Assembly (NCBI GenBank): GCA_914767715.1 | Contig: OU612068.1 | Coordinates: forward strand, 21,020,001-21,084,000 | Direction of reading: 5' to 3' | Length of the DNA stretch: 64,000 nt | From: Membranipora membranacea | Taxonomy: Eukaryota; Bryozoa; Gymnolaemata; Cheilostomatida; Membraniporidae | In this document: piece by piece, positions 22,901 to 37,200 of the stretch | How positions within the stretch are numbered: the stretch's first letter is position 1 | How the letters are laid out: each line of letters opens with the position of its first letter | Made by a program: the position numbers and the translations under genes | The notes under the pieces: generated by a model | Databases searched by the model: none | Told to the model about the DNA's origin: nothing | What the model saw: only the letters and a program-made list of their open reading frames with translations

Positions 22901-24049
22901 ATATTTGCGGACAAAATTATTTGCTATGTCTTAAACTCTTTTCAATAAAATCTTAGGCCAGCAACTATGAGGTATATACGCAATCCAAAACAAGGCGAAC
23001 GGGAAATCGACATTGGAAAAAGACTAGAAAAGGGAGTTACCTCATCATGACAATGAAAGAAAGCAACAGCAGCCATTGATGCGATCCAGCCAGTAAAACC
23101 GAAACCAGAAGACCGGACGGTTACCGAACATGGATTATCAGGTTGATATATTACTACGGGCTTTAAAGTAGCAGTAAACAACTAAAGCTATATTTTGATA
23201 TTTGATGGGTAATGATGTGCTCCTTCTAATCTTTCATTTTTATAAACAAATATTAAATCGAAAATATTAATTATTTCAATTTCAAACTCTCTTCCACCAT
23301 TTTTTTTCAGTAACAGACATACCCAAGATGATTGGACAAGTTTTAATTCTTTGCTGCTGCTTGGTATTTGAAAATAAGACACAGGTAGTGTCTTAATAGA
23401 GTTCAGATTAAAAAGAACACAGCTAACTTCTTAAAACACAGGAATTCTGATATCTGGGCAGATTGTCTCTGATTGGTTTGATAGGGGAAGAAATTGAAGA
23501 GTGCAGGGGGTATAAAAAAACAGCAGGCTCGACCACATCTTCCAAAATAAAATAATAGAGCAGTTTGATAATTAATCTATTTTTATTTCTTTGCTAAATC
23601 ATGCTGCCAGCATGTTTCTTGATTAAATTCTTGGATAATAAATATAAAAGTACAAAGGTGACAGTAAAAAACAGCCTCAGAGCGTTTCATTTTTCTTGGA
23701 TAACTAGATATCTATAAAGAACAGTGAATAAGGATAATTGTAGCACCAGGGAGCCCTGGAAGACCACAGTCTACTAAATCAGCAAAGTGATTCCTTAAAC
23801 TAGACTCCAATCAGGTGCACAAAAGTTCTTTGCTCACTAAAAATATGGGTAACTTTCACTGGTAAAGAATATTCATTTCTTGATTATAATATTATGTGTC
23901 CGATTAAATAATTTTGTTATTATTGCGTTGGTAGAAATCAGTAGAAAACAGTACAAATTATGATGACCTTGACCTGACTATAGTTGTCGCGGTGACAATG
24001 TAGTAGGAAGTGTTGGTTGATGTGGGTGGTGAGCTAATTGACTTTTAGA
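19950..24049. other. Intergenic region between TRPV and VWDE-like genes
   Basis: No recognisable coding exon on either strand. It should hold the TRPV promoter and 5' UTR (a candidate UTR acceptor, TTGTAG, is near 19972) and the end of the VWDE-like transcript. A diverged copy of the dispersed G-rich repeat is near 20205-20240. Open frames on the plus strand at 20859-21143 and 22118-22423 match no domain I recognise and are probably chance. Confidence 0.5.
23582..23587 (-). terminator. Candidate polyadenylation signal
   Basis: A minus-strand AATAAA lies about 0.48 kb beyond the presumed 3' UTR exon of the VWDE-like gene. It is a simple hexamer match in AT-rich DNA, so support is modest. Confidence 0.3.
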
Positions 24050-24061
24050 AATCCTCTTCAT
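23950..24061 (-). other. Probable 3' UTR exon of the VWDE-like gene
   Basis: A clean acceptor (TAATATTTCAG, with AG at 24062-24063) lies downstream of the strong donor at 24444-24449, which directly follows the stop codon. The exon would therefore be wholly untranslated. Its 3' end is not determined; the lower coordinate given is arbitrary. If a different donor (GGTGAATG, inside the last EGF) were used, this exon could instead add a short acidic tail (DEEDF, then stop). Confidence 0.4.
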
Positions 24062-24273
24062 CTGAAATATTAGTTATAGTATTAACAGATGTAGTCAGAA
24101 AATATGAAACTATCTAAAGTTTTGACTGCTAGGCTGATCCCCAAGACAGTCTTGTTTTTTTAAAAACATCACAATGTATTGAGTGCCAGGTTGAATGGAT
24201 TGAGAACAATAATGAAAGAAGACAATTTATTTTCTGGGAAATTAATTCACTAGGCTTCAACGCTACTCGAATC

Positions 24274-24383
24274 CACAGCCAGCCCTTAAAAGCGTTCGGG
24301 ATGGCGATCGCGGCCGTAGGCGGTCGTTAACGACCGCCTACGGCCGCGATCGCCATCCCGAACGCTTTTAAGGGCTGGCTGTG
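24274..24383. mobile_element. 110-bp perfect palindrome with 8-bp target duplication
   Basis: Positions 24274-24328 and 24329-24383 are exact reverse complements, 55 bp each with no spacer. The arms are GC-rich (for example GGCGATCGCGGCCGTAGGCG) in AT-rich surroundings. CTCGAATC stands directly outside both ends (24266-24273 and 24384-24391), an 8-bp target duplication as made by hAT-type transposases. A tail-to-tail foldback element is the best reading. Confidence 0.85.
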
Positions 24384-24450
24384 CTCGAATCCAGGAGAAA
24401 TGAACACAAAATTCTAAATTTCTTTTAAGACATTGAGAAGCTAACTTACC

Positions 24451-27400
24451 TTAATATGGGGGACATTCACCATATGCATCAGGTTTCCCACCGTCCTCAC
24501 ACAAACACTCGAATGCTCCCTTTGTGTTCTCACAAAATAATTCACCACATCCACCGTTATCTACCTCACATTCATCAACATCTAAAGGAGAAAGGTGTAA
24601 ATAATGAAAACAATAAATGCATTCACATATCAGGAGTCCCAAAGATATATCTCTGAAACTCCTTCTTTCTCAGCAAGCAATGGAGATTTTTAGCACACTG
24701 AAAGTCTTCCGTTCAATGTAATGCACGACACACTACACTTATTTTCTGGGCCTCAGTGTGCGCCTTTAGGCTCCGCATGTACATCATTGAGCTACACAAG
24801 AAGAAATCAAATTAGCCGGTCATATAATAACAATCATTTTGTATATTTTACGCAGTGAATGTTTAACGACAAGGCATATTCGGAGTTATCCGTGTAATGA
24901 AATGCCATGTATGCCTTTAGAACAGTATAAAGATATAATAATTTCATCAACTCGTAGTTTGTATGATCTTATTTAAAGTCGCCCCCTCTCTTGATATTAG
25001 AACACAACTCCAACCAATATATATATATATATCAGTTTTAATCCCTTCTGTGTAATTTAGTATGCCCCTGAGGATTTGTTTAATTGATTGAGTTAGGTGT
25101 AGCCAGTTTAGGGTGGACTAAATAATAGTTTACACAGTTTCTCACTAGCTAACATTGGAGTTTATATAAAATAATCAAGTTGAGTAAATATTGGTTAGCC
25201 ATGACTTCACTATAACTAGAGCCAGCGCAAAATAGCAGATTTTTCCCACACAAATACCCAAATACCCAGAGCGACAAAATATTCGTTGCCGTAAGGGCGA
25301 GGCCGCAATATGTATTAACAAAAAGAAAATTTAAAAGATGGCTGTCTCAGCCAGTGATATGAATTTAATAATATATAATTTGATAATAAAGTACAATATA
25401 TATATATAATTTAATAACATAATATAATATATATAATTCAATAATATATATCAGTGGACTCACCTATACACTGGTCAGTGAGTTCGTCGAGGAGGAATCC
25501 AGGTCTGCACAGCTCGTTATCCTCACACTCACACCTGTATGTACCGGGTAAGTTATGACAGCTCTGTCTACATCCACCATTGTGTCCATTGTCACATTCA
25601 TCGATATCTGTGAGTTAAATAATAAATAATAATATATTGTATACATTATACATGATGTCGGTTAAAAACCTCAAGGTTTCATCAATCCCCGCATCCCGAA
25701 GAAAGGGTGGCGAGATCGGATGTGCCCTAGGGGCTAGGCCGCAATGTCTGAGCCAAGTTCCTCTCAGTTTGTAGGCATGTCGGAGCACACCTGGGGGTCC
25801 AACAATTCCCAGTAGTCGGTGGACTACAGTGGGATTCGAACCCACAACTTTCAACACTTGCGCGCTGAAGACATAATACATGATGCATGATGCATAATAC
25901 ATAATGGCAATCTTACCGTCACATGTCATGCCGTCAACATTGACAGTATATCCTTCATCACATGAGCAGACAGCCTTCTCTAGTGTGCTCTCACAGTGCT
26001 GTCCGCATCCACCATTCTCAACCTCACATCTGTCTATCTCTACAACACACAGATTAATTCATTATATAAGTCAATATAAATATATATAATATTAATTAAA
26101 TTGATTGATAATCAATAACGAAATCATATTGATTTAATATTGTTGATTAAAAGGTCCATTTAAAATAAAATAATTTACTCAAAGATTTTGGTTGGAGCAA
26201 AATGAAAACCCGTCCCGTATGAATATGTTATATATATATATATTTTGAATAAAATATCATGCGATCAAGTGTTATAAATGGCTGACATCTTTCTGAGTTG
26301 GTCCTCAAGTGGAACACAGAGAAACGGTTGTGGAGTTCTACCCATACTTAGAGGCCATCAAAGAGAAGATGAAACTTTCTCGATCATCAATCAGTTCAGA
26401 ACAGGTCTTTTATTTTATTTCCAATGATAAAATGCTGGAAAGTGACAAGACTGTATTGTATTTTGGAGTTGTCCTCTATTTCTATAAGTTTACGATTATT
26501 TATCCCCTACCTTTGCAGGTAAACTCATCGTCCTGTAGTTCATATCCCATCAAACAGGAGCAATTATAGCCGCCATCTAAGTTTTCACACCTCTGCGTAC
26601 ACATACTAGCTCCGTTAGGTGCACATTCGTTGATATCTATATTGAAATCCAAAAAATATATTATCATATATATAACCCTAACAAGAACTAAGCACACCTA
26701 ACCTCAGAGCAGCACTTCTAGAGGTTTCTCAAGTTGGTGCAAGTCCGATGGTTGATGCTCGACCACTGGGGAACTCAACCACTGGAATTGAACCAAATAT
26801 AGAAGGCCTATGCCTTAGAGTGAAGTATCAAAATGAAAAATATTTCCTCATGTCCGCACCCAAAATGCAATGTAGCCCGTCTTGAAGAGCTATAAAGGCT
26901 TAATGCAATTAAAAGTGTACAAACTTATCTTAGTATTAGGTTTTCATATGTTCCAAGGGAAAGTTTAGTTCTATATGGTGCTAAATATATATGATAGGAT
27001 AAAACCTTAATATCAAAATTTCGAAACACAAATATTATATAATATATATTTATATTTATATATTATATAATTTATATAAATATAATACAAACCTTCGCAT
27101 GTTTTTCCATCTTGAGCCAGAGTATAACCATCCTCACATGTGCATGAGTATGATCCGTCGCTGTTATGACAGATCTGTGAGCATTCGTCTTCTGACAATA
27201 GACACTCATCCTTATCTGAGAAATGGATAGAAGAGATAATATAATTGTATATGTATTTGTAATGTATATATATATATATATATATATATACGATAATATT
27301 ATGATATAAGATTATATATTAAGGCAAAATTACTGTATCTTATATATAAGCAAGGTGAATCTTGAAATCTAGAAATACATTTTCGTCTGATGATTTGGAA

Positions 27401-30400
27401 ATTTTGGAATGATGACTAGAAAATTTTCTGAGAACATTGCTAAAGCCAACCCGTGAGCAGCTCTTGTTTCCTAGAATGTAAAGCTAGATGTCTGTGTCTA
27501 TGACCTTGTCACAAGAATATTCTTCCATCTTCACTCAACTTGCAAACCAGTTATTCAAACTCACCAATACATGTTCTCTCATCATAGTCGAGATGATATC
27601 CAACATCACATTCACATCTATGAGAGCCGACCATATTAATACAGATACCAGGTCCACTACATCCTCCTTTCTGTGTCTCACATTCATTAACATCTAGTAA
27701 TGGATACAGAGGCACATGTGTAGGTCAGTGAAATTAAACTTTGTCAAAACCTACACTGAATTGAAATGTTAACTATCTTTTCGTATGGTTGGAATGGAAT
27801 CCGAAGTTGAAATTGAAATGATATCTGAATTTAAATGATAACTCTCCTTTCTTATGGTCAGAATGGAATGGAATTGGATTGGAATGGAATTAGTATGGAA
27901 TTGAATTGGAACGGAATTGGAATGGAATTGGAATTTTTCTACCTGTGTCTTTTTCACGTAGAGCCAAAACTTATCACACCTCTGTTGAGTTCAGAATTAA
28001 GATCAAACACTTTATATAAACATACTGTGACATGAAAATGAATGTTTTAAACAATGTAAGATGGCGGAGAAAAGGAGGCAAAGACTAACCTTTGCACGTT
28101 TTTCCATCCATACTGAGTATATATCCCTCAGGACAGGAGCAGGTGAAGCTTCCTTCACTATCTGTACAGTAATGCGTACATAATCCATTATTATCAGAAC
28201 ACTCATCGATGTCTGAAAAATAAAGAAGGAATTGCGATCACATGTATCCACCATGTCACTCTATCAAATCACTAATTAAATGAACATGCACGTGGACAGA
28301 TTACTTTAGCCAACGTTTTAGCTCTGATTGCCCGGGGGGGGGGGGGGGGTGAGAGAGAACCAATGCCAGGTCAGATTGTACTTTCCTCAAAGTACCTTAT
28401 AGTGAATGTAAAAATAACTTCACTATATCTCAATAGCTACTTTCAGTGCCCTGGCATTGGGTCTCTTGTTCACCCAACAGCCAAGCAGATCAGAGCCAAC
28501 ACATTGGCTAAGGTATCTCTGCAAAATAATAAATTAGATGGTGATGCAGCAGCCCTTCAACCATGGCCAATGCACATAATCTGAGCAGGATTTCTAGTTG
28601 GAACAGCCTACATTCAGCTCTCATTTTGAGCTGAAAATATATGCGACATTTTGAAATGATCCAACTCTCTTGATGACATTGTTCGGAAATACAACTCAAA
28701 CCATTAATGAAACTCTGAATATGGCATATGGCAAGGTATGAAGGTTATTTGATACCTATTTCAATCAGGTCTAAGGACAGATATTCATAATAAAGGAAAT
28801 CATTTCTGTTAAAAGACAGTTATGATAACGAGGACATGGCCTACTGACGTAAAATTCATTACATATCAGATCAAATAATGTGTATGGCACTATACATTTT
28901 GCGGTTGTAATACACATAGCACATAGATAAGCTTGGATCTTAGAAATAGACAGTTTTCTAGTATGTGTTTCAAGTTGTAAATCGTACATACTTTCACATG
29001 TGTGTTTGTCGGCAGCCAGCGCATAACCAGGGTTACATTTGCACTCATAAGATCCAGGCTTTTCAAAACAAGTATGCTGACAACCGCCATTATTCGTGTC
29101 GCACTCAGGAATGTCTAAAAGAGAGACAAAAAAATTTTGACATCATGCAAAAATCTTAATTGAAAATAACTTCCACTTAATTGTTTTGCTGTTGCAGAAT
29201 CGAACACATATTTGGTCAAGCATCTTTTTCACAAAAGTGACAATATTACATGAATCATAAGTATAATATAATAATGCATGAAATAAATACACACCTTCGC
29301 ATGATTCTAAATCTTGGATTAAGGTATAGCCGTCACGGCAGTCGCAGTGATATGATCCGATCTCCTCAACACATATATGTGCACAACCGCCCTTACCAGG
29401 AGTGTCACATTCCTTGTCGTCTGTAAAATGATAAGACAATAAAAGCCACACATAGTATGAAGGCTGTGTGACAATGAAGAAAGCTTACACTGATAGTGAC
29501 ACTGGCATTGATAGTGACACTGGGACTAATAGTGTCACTGGCACTGATAGTGAGACTGGCACTGATAGTAGTCATAAGTCATAGTAGACACTGGACTGAT
29601 CGTGACACTGACACTGATAGTAGTCAAGTGGCACTGATAGTGTCACCGGTAGTGACACTGGCATTGATAGTGACACTGGCACTGATAGTAGTCACTGATA
29701 GTGCTGCTACACTATCAGATAGCTCTATCAATCATGTGCGGCGGCGCGTACATCAGAAAAAACAAGTAAAATAACTGCATTCAGACGTCACACTGATCAC
29801 ATGATATACTATTGGATGTATACTCGAAAAAGATTTTATAGAATTAGGGGCGGAAACACATAAGGTACTGAGACTAAATTTACTCCAATGATCAGTGATA
29901 CCAAATAGTGTCATCTTGGTGTGTCCAGAGGTAGCTTGTATATGGCTAGGTCACAGCAAGCTTATTCATTTGCCCTGAAACTTCACAGTGCGTAATATCA
30001 GGTATCGATGTATCAATTGGGAGTGTCCGAAGGGATAGACCATGAAACATTGTGTATGTACTTCATATGTGTAGTAGAAAAAGCAAGGGATCCAAAAGAA
30101 GTTGACAAACTCCGGTTTGCGTTCATCAGATTTTCATAATAGCTGTTAACTTGGCTACATAAAAATCGATCTTCAGGAATGCAGAAGGCTCTGTCTTCTT
30201 TTTCCAGGTCCCCATAATCTTAGGAGATGCATGGGGCTACATTTTCTGTGGCCGGTAAGAGTCTGAAAATGTTTTCCGAAACAAGAACAGAACTCAGGCA
30301 CACACTTCATTTATAATACCTAAAGACTGAGCTATAGAACTTACCTTTACAGATCCTTTGGTCTAAAGAGAGTACATATCCCGGACTACAATCACACTTG

Positions 30401-31198
30401 TAGCTGCCAATTTCTTCCACACAAATATCACTACATCCTCCTTTGTCATCAGTTAAACATTCCTTGAAGTCTTAAAGATAAAAATAACAACTGTGTTGAG
30501 GTTTCTATTTATCATTGCTGATAAGATATTCCAAAAAATTACTCTGCGTATATAGGTATAAATCAACGGCCTGCGGAGAAATTCACTCGTAGATTTAAGT
30601 TGATGACGAGTAAAATAAAAAAAAATTCAAACTGAGAATTAGAAACTCAACTATTATAAGTTAGATTGCTAGATTTTATTCTGATATATGTTTAAACTAT
30701 GTATAACAGGTTATGTTTTTTCCCAAAATACATCAAAATCAGTGAGAGACGATATTTCCTAAGATTTTGTTGTTACGATGTGAAGGGACACACAGCTGAA
30801 AATTTATCGGGTGTCCTGTGAACAGATAAACATAGATATACTACCTACTAGAACTGTTACATTACCACCAATGTATAGGTTCTAACACCAGTAGGATTTG
30901 TGACAGTTAGATTATAGTAATAAGGCTCATTTTGATCATATTATATTGAATTATATAATATATGTATATTTATATATATAGCGTATTGTAAAACGGATAA
31001 GTAGACATACCAACGCAGGTTTTTCCATCATCAGCCAGTTCAAATCCATCTTTGCAGGCACATTTAAATCCACCTTCTTCCTCTATACACAGTTCTGCGC
31101 AACCATGGGTGTTCAGTTCGCATTCCTTGACATCTGTCGCGATACGGAACGAACAAATTGTAAAACAGCGGCGAGGTTGATTCAGCAACATATACTTG

Positions 31199-31243
<45 letters not shown>

Positions 31244-34200
31244 AATTGAAAGGTTTTGATAGCTTGCGAGTGTTGTGTGGTCAGTTCTTGCATCATTTCT
31301 CTCATAGTATGAAATATGAGCAGAATTTGATCCATTAGAACCATAATAACCTTGACAAGCTTTGTTGTTGGGAGGGGGTGGGGGGACAAACCCCCACAAA
31401 CAGAGCTTGTAAAAGACAGGCTGCATAATACCATACTATAGAAGATATCAATTCAATACGTCGCTCTTCATATCAACTAGTAAAGATAAAGGCTCCATAA
31501 CTTGACGTGGCAGCATAATTGGGTCATTACTGTTTTTAGACCAAAGAAAGCAAGGACAGAGAAGAGGAATAACAGTTTTTTTCCTTTTTATATGAACTAC
31601 TATAATTCTCTATAATTTTCAGACGCATAATTTCACTTACCTCTGCACTTTTTGGTGCCCGGTATGAGCTCCCAGCCCTCATTACAGAGACACACTGTCT
31701 GGTTATCTACCACAGCACACACATGCTCACAGCCCCACTTGTTCACCTCACAATTAGCTGCATTAAAAGAGCACAGCATGTAAGTCAAAGTCTCAACCAG
31801 CGTGTATGCTGGCCATCGCCGATAAAGCACTAACTGGCCCTTATGTCTAACTGAGATGGCTTTGATCTCAAAATTGTACATAATCTTTTGATACAATGGA
31901 AAAATTTTATTTTAATGGCCTTTTTTAAGTTTTAGAAAAGTTACAAAAATCAAAACTTGTAGGAAGCTTTAGAAATAAGCAGTGTCGTCTCATCTTATGG
32001 TAGAGTTTACCTCATTAGGTTAACAACATTCTCACAAAGTAACTTTAATTTGGAAACCCTCGGAAGGTCAGCTCATTATCATTTACATATAATGGACTTA
32101 CTGTTAACTCGAAAAAAATTGCATATGGGTTTCCAATTATTTCACCCTATTCTATTATGAGAGGATTAACGGAAAACGATTGCTGTAAGTCTCTGCTAGG
32201 CACAGGAGTTACTTACCTATGCAATTTTTTTTATCCTCTTTCAGTTGGTAGTTTGGAGGACAACTACATGTGTATGACCCCTGTGAGTTTATACATGTAT
32301 CAGAGCATTGATGGATTTCTTTATCGCACTCATTTACATCTAATAAAAAACATATTATAGATTATATACACTGCATCATGAATGTAACACAAATTGAGAT
32401 GACAAGTAATTTGCGAATAATATTATATCTGCAAACATCATAAGCACCAATATTACACAGCCTGTTCATGCTGTATTTAGGTGTGAACTGATCGACTAGC
32501 ATATGAGCTATCTTGCATGTAAACATAGAAAGACAACTCAAAAGTAAGCAGGATTTAAAATTTGAGAATATGTCAAAGTCGTCATATGTATCATGAAAAG
32601 TTATCGGTCCTTGTTTGTCATAGATATTAAAGGCTACCCAAAGACCAATGCATGTTATAGTCAGGCAGTCACTGATGATAAAGTTGCGTCAGATTTACAT
32701 GGTATAACATTATCATAAGTGACTGCCTGACTTTAACATGGATTGGTCTTTGGGTAGTCTTTAATAAGGATAATTAAAATTCCAAGATTCACTCACCAGT
32801 ACATGTGAATGTATCTATTGATAGCTGTAGCCCTTCTGGACATATACATTCATAACTACCAATGGTATCTTGGCATTCATGTGTGCAGCGCAGACTCAAG
32901 TCTTCGTTGATGCATTCGTTGATGTCTACCAACGGAAAGTGGTTAAGATTAGTGTTGGATGCATCCAACAATACAATTCAGTAAAGACAAGGACAGTTTA
33001 ATTGAACAGGGTGATGCGATTTGATTAAGAAAGTAATTGGGTAGTTTTCATATGATACACGAACCCACCCAAGTCAGCAAGTAATGCAGGCACGAAATGG
33101 GCCTAAATTTCTAGCACAACAAAAACAAACATTGATCTCATATTCTAACCTAACTACAAATCAAAGTGAGCAAAAAGATATTGACACCTTCATCATAATA
33201 TATACAAATGGAGATATTATATTTTTGATTTGCCAACAGTATGAGAGCATGCACAAACAAGAATAAAGAGTAAGTTGTATCGAGGGGATTCGTGAGAATA
33301 ATATTATAGTCTAGGAGGGTTGTTCTGTTTTAAGTATGGTTATCTTAATTAAAGTAGTGGTGGCATGGTAAGTCTACCTGCACTGCTCTGCTACTTACTT
33401 TCACAGGTCTCTCCATCTGCTTGTAATCTGTACCCTTCAGGGCATTCACACACAACTCCAGTTGTGGCAAGAAAACACTCAGCTAAAGCATCACATCCAC
33501 CATTCCCGACATGGCACAAGTCTATAAATATCAAAACATTTGATAGCAAACTGGGGGGGGGGGGGGGCGGTCACCACATTCCCATAATGCAACTGTAACA
33601 GGGAGTAGCAGGTGAATCTCATATAAGCTAATTTCAGATAACTGCCTTGTGGATACATATTGAGCATTGATTGATTGATTTATTACATATCACAGACAAT
33701 ATTATATGTTGCGAAATTCGGTGTAAATACTGGCCTTAAAAGAAGACATGAACAATAATGGAAAAGTCTAGATTAATAGATCAATCTGTACTTTGGCACA
33801 TTCAACAATAACTAATATAATTAAGAAATCTGTCCAATTAATCGGCTGCTATATTAATCGGCTGTCCAATCAATCGGCTGCCCAATTAATCGGCTGCTAA
33901 TTTATTAGCAATACTTACTGATACAGGTGTGATCATCTTCAGCGAGCTCATAACCAGGATCACATTCACATCTATACTGTTTATGTCCTTCATGTACGCA
34001 GGTGTGCTGACACGTGTGCTTCTCAAGTGCGCACAGGTCCACGACTGCAAACAAAAAATCACGGTAAAATCTCGTAATAATGTCGCCAGACTTTAGATGA
34101 TGGTGACTTAGAAAATGATACTTGTAGACTCGGCTTATATATATCTGAAACCCGTTTTCCTTTTTGTTGACCATAGATATAAAGGCTTGTGAGTGTCCTT

Positions 34201-37200
34201 CCAATTAAGTGATAAAGGTTGTAAAAGACCAGATATTTTGAGAGAGATAAAAACATTAGAACATTGAGAACTATCATTGTCGCCTGCTAGCTAAAAATGT
34301 GGTCATCAGGGGAGAGCAAACAATTAAAAGGTATTGCATTATTAGATTGGATATTGATATTCAGAAGTCAATATCAGCCATGAGTCAGTTTTTCCAAACC
34401 TTTTAATAAATTGTTTAGAAAAAGTAAAACTTTTTTACTCAAGTCTGGCCATCATCTTGTAGTTGCCAATCGATCAAAATCAATGAAATTGAACATGGAG
34501 TGATACTAGGGTTGAGTAGACTACGCAGAAGCTAGCCTGGGATTCAGGTCAACAATGAAGCCTTGCCCGTATTATGGGATGTGTTTGATATTACTTCTGT
34601 GGTGTTATCTACTCATGTATCACTATTGTGCATTACTGAAAAGACCCATGTTTTGGTTTTGTTTTGATCGGCTGATGGGTTTGGGTTGGTTGTTGTGTGG
34701 AGTAGATAACTCCACATTGTTGTACTGATTCCCAGTCTACATAAAAAGTTTGATTTACTTACTGGTACAGTTTTTGCCATGAATTCCGAGGTCCCCTGTA
34801 CCTGGTGGACAACTACATTCATGCCCAGGTGATTTGTTTATACATGTATGAGAGCATTCCCCATTACTCTCAGCGCACTCATCAATATCTGCGAAACATT
34901 ACAACATGAAAACATGAAAACATTATACTGATGCACTGATGCACTGATGCACTGATGCACTGATGCACGGATGCACGGATGCATTGATATCTAGGAAGTC
35001 TTCGTTATACAAATGTATCATAGGAGCTGGCATTGGAATGAACAGAGAGTATGGTAAGAGGCGTGGCCTATCGAGTGCAGGCTCCTCCCCTTCCATTCTC
35101 CCTGGAATAAGAAACTCCTTTATTTATCATTGGTACGCTCATCACCATGGGGCTGTAACAGGGGATGTTTATTTGCCTGATATTTCGCTTTGTCAACTGC
35201 TATCATCTAAAACACTTGCAAATGTTACACAAGTCATCGAACTTGGGTTAAATCTGATCCTAATCCAGGCATGGTGTATTGAATGAACAAGAGCAGAACA
35301 ATGTTTGACTTTAGTCTGACTAGTGCATAATAGAAGAGATATTCATTCAATTCAGTTGACTGACCATCACATGATTTTCCATCTTCATTGAGTTTCTCGG
35401 TTTCTCCACAACCACAGGAATATGTGTTATCATTGTTATTGATACACTTATCATCGCAACCTTGGTTGTTGTTCTGTGTACAGCCGTCTGTAAAGAAAAC
35501 GCACTTCAAAGTAAAAAGGCATGACTTATATGTCCACGGCTAGTTTGGACAAAGCCAAGGACAAGTTTACATTTGGTAACCTAATCTGAATCACGCAAGT
35601 TCTATTTTTGGTGATTCTTACATTGTGATGTTACAATACGGGAAATATTCATAAGCCTTTGGAATGTATATATCTAACTTCTGAGATTTAAGAGACCAAT
35701 ATCATCTTGGAATCACGAACTTAAGTGAACCAACTTACGATAAGTGTATGTTGATGCAGTACTTACCAAGACATTGACCACCAACCATGACAAAACCTGG
35801 GAGACATTTGCAGGTGTAAGGTTCAGGAGTTGAATCGTAACTGTTTTCACAAGTCTGGTCTTCGGCACAAACACCAGTCTCACAGATATCTGGAGAGAGC
35901 AATATAAAGGCGTTAAATGCAGTTTGGGTACAGCAATTGATGGTCGCTTGAATACAAAACTAAGCTAAGGGTTTAATCTCATAGCAAAAAAAACGAGTCA
36001 AATGAAGAGAAAGTCATGTATGAACATATAGTTCTGGAGTATAAATATATTCATAATTACACATACATATATACATACATATATACATAAATATATACAT
36101 ATACATATATACATATATATATATATACATATATACATATATACGTATATACATATATACATACATATATACATATATACTTACATCTTGACATACTAGT
36201 CGGAAATATCCCATGGCGGCAGGGAAATAATAGCAATGGCTAAAAGCAAGTAGGCTAGGACTAGTAAAAACTCACCTGTGCAATTTTTTTTCCCATCATC
36301 CAGAACAAAACCATCTTTACATCCACAGGTGACAACACCATTTACAAGTTCACAGCTGTCAGAGCAGCCTCCCCCATCGATGTCACACTTGCTCACACAA
36401 TCAGCATGGTCTGTGTCCAGCTCATATCCATCGTAACAGTCACAGCGGAATCTACGGTGGGCCTCATGTATACATGACTGTGTACAGTTACCGTTGTTCA
36501 ACGCGCATACATCAATCACTGTATAGACAAAGAGATGACATATGCGTGATATAATGTCATATAACATGGTATGGCATGATATGTGACATTTGTGAGGGCG
36601 ACAGGCTCCACAGCGGAATAGAGCAAGCGAAATAAGAGGGGAACATGACTGTCAACATGCAACAATTTGAGAGTCCCAGTTGTTTTCCGATTTACTTATT
36701 TATTAATCTCATGCAAACAAGTGATTTGCTTTCCCCTGATAATAAATGATAAATAGCTACTGTGGACTGTTGCGAAGATATCAGGATTCTATAGTTGTTA
36801 TGGGCTGTAGTTGGACATAATGGATGTAACCATCATGGCCAAAACAAAGGTGGTGTATCTGATCACATCAGTTCTAGTAATGAACGGAGGAATTACCTGT
36901 ACATGTTTTGCCGTCAGTACTGAGCTCACTCTCTCCTTCAGGACATTTACACTCATAGCCACCAGCATTGTTGACACACTCATAAGAACATCCATCTATG
37001 CCATCGTCGCACTCATCAATGTCTATAAAATCAATACAGTTTTTTGAACAATAATGAAAAAATATTAATTGACAACAATCTTCATCATTAAAATGATGTT
37101 CCTCCGAATGTGCCAGAGCATGCAAAACAATAGAAAATTAAAGAAAAATGGAAGTGAGACATAGGCGAGTTAAAATGAGAGCTAACCTAAGACAATAATC

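Larger units (their letters stand above)
24450..35487 (-). other. EGF array, C-terminal block of calcium-binding EGFs
   Basis: Exons: 35365-35487, 34763-34888, 33919-34044, 33399-33521, 32797-32925, 32217-32339, 31641-31757, 31011-31133, 30345-30470, 29295-29420, 28992-29114, 28090-28212, 27565-27693, 27093-27215, 26511-26636, 25917-26039, 25464-25607, 24450-24581. Typical modules are calcium-binding (DIDEC or DVNEC opening, GSYxCxC core). Three neighbours (31011-31133, 30345-30470, 29295-29420) are close in sequence and look recently duplicated. The last module ends YGECPPY, then stop. The stop is followed after one base by a consensus splice donor. Confidence 0.87.

Noticed and set aside
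31199-31434. Long open frame beside an EGF exon
   Set aside because: It runs through an (AT)n tract read as Tyr-Ile repeats; only the EGF portion is supported.
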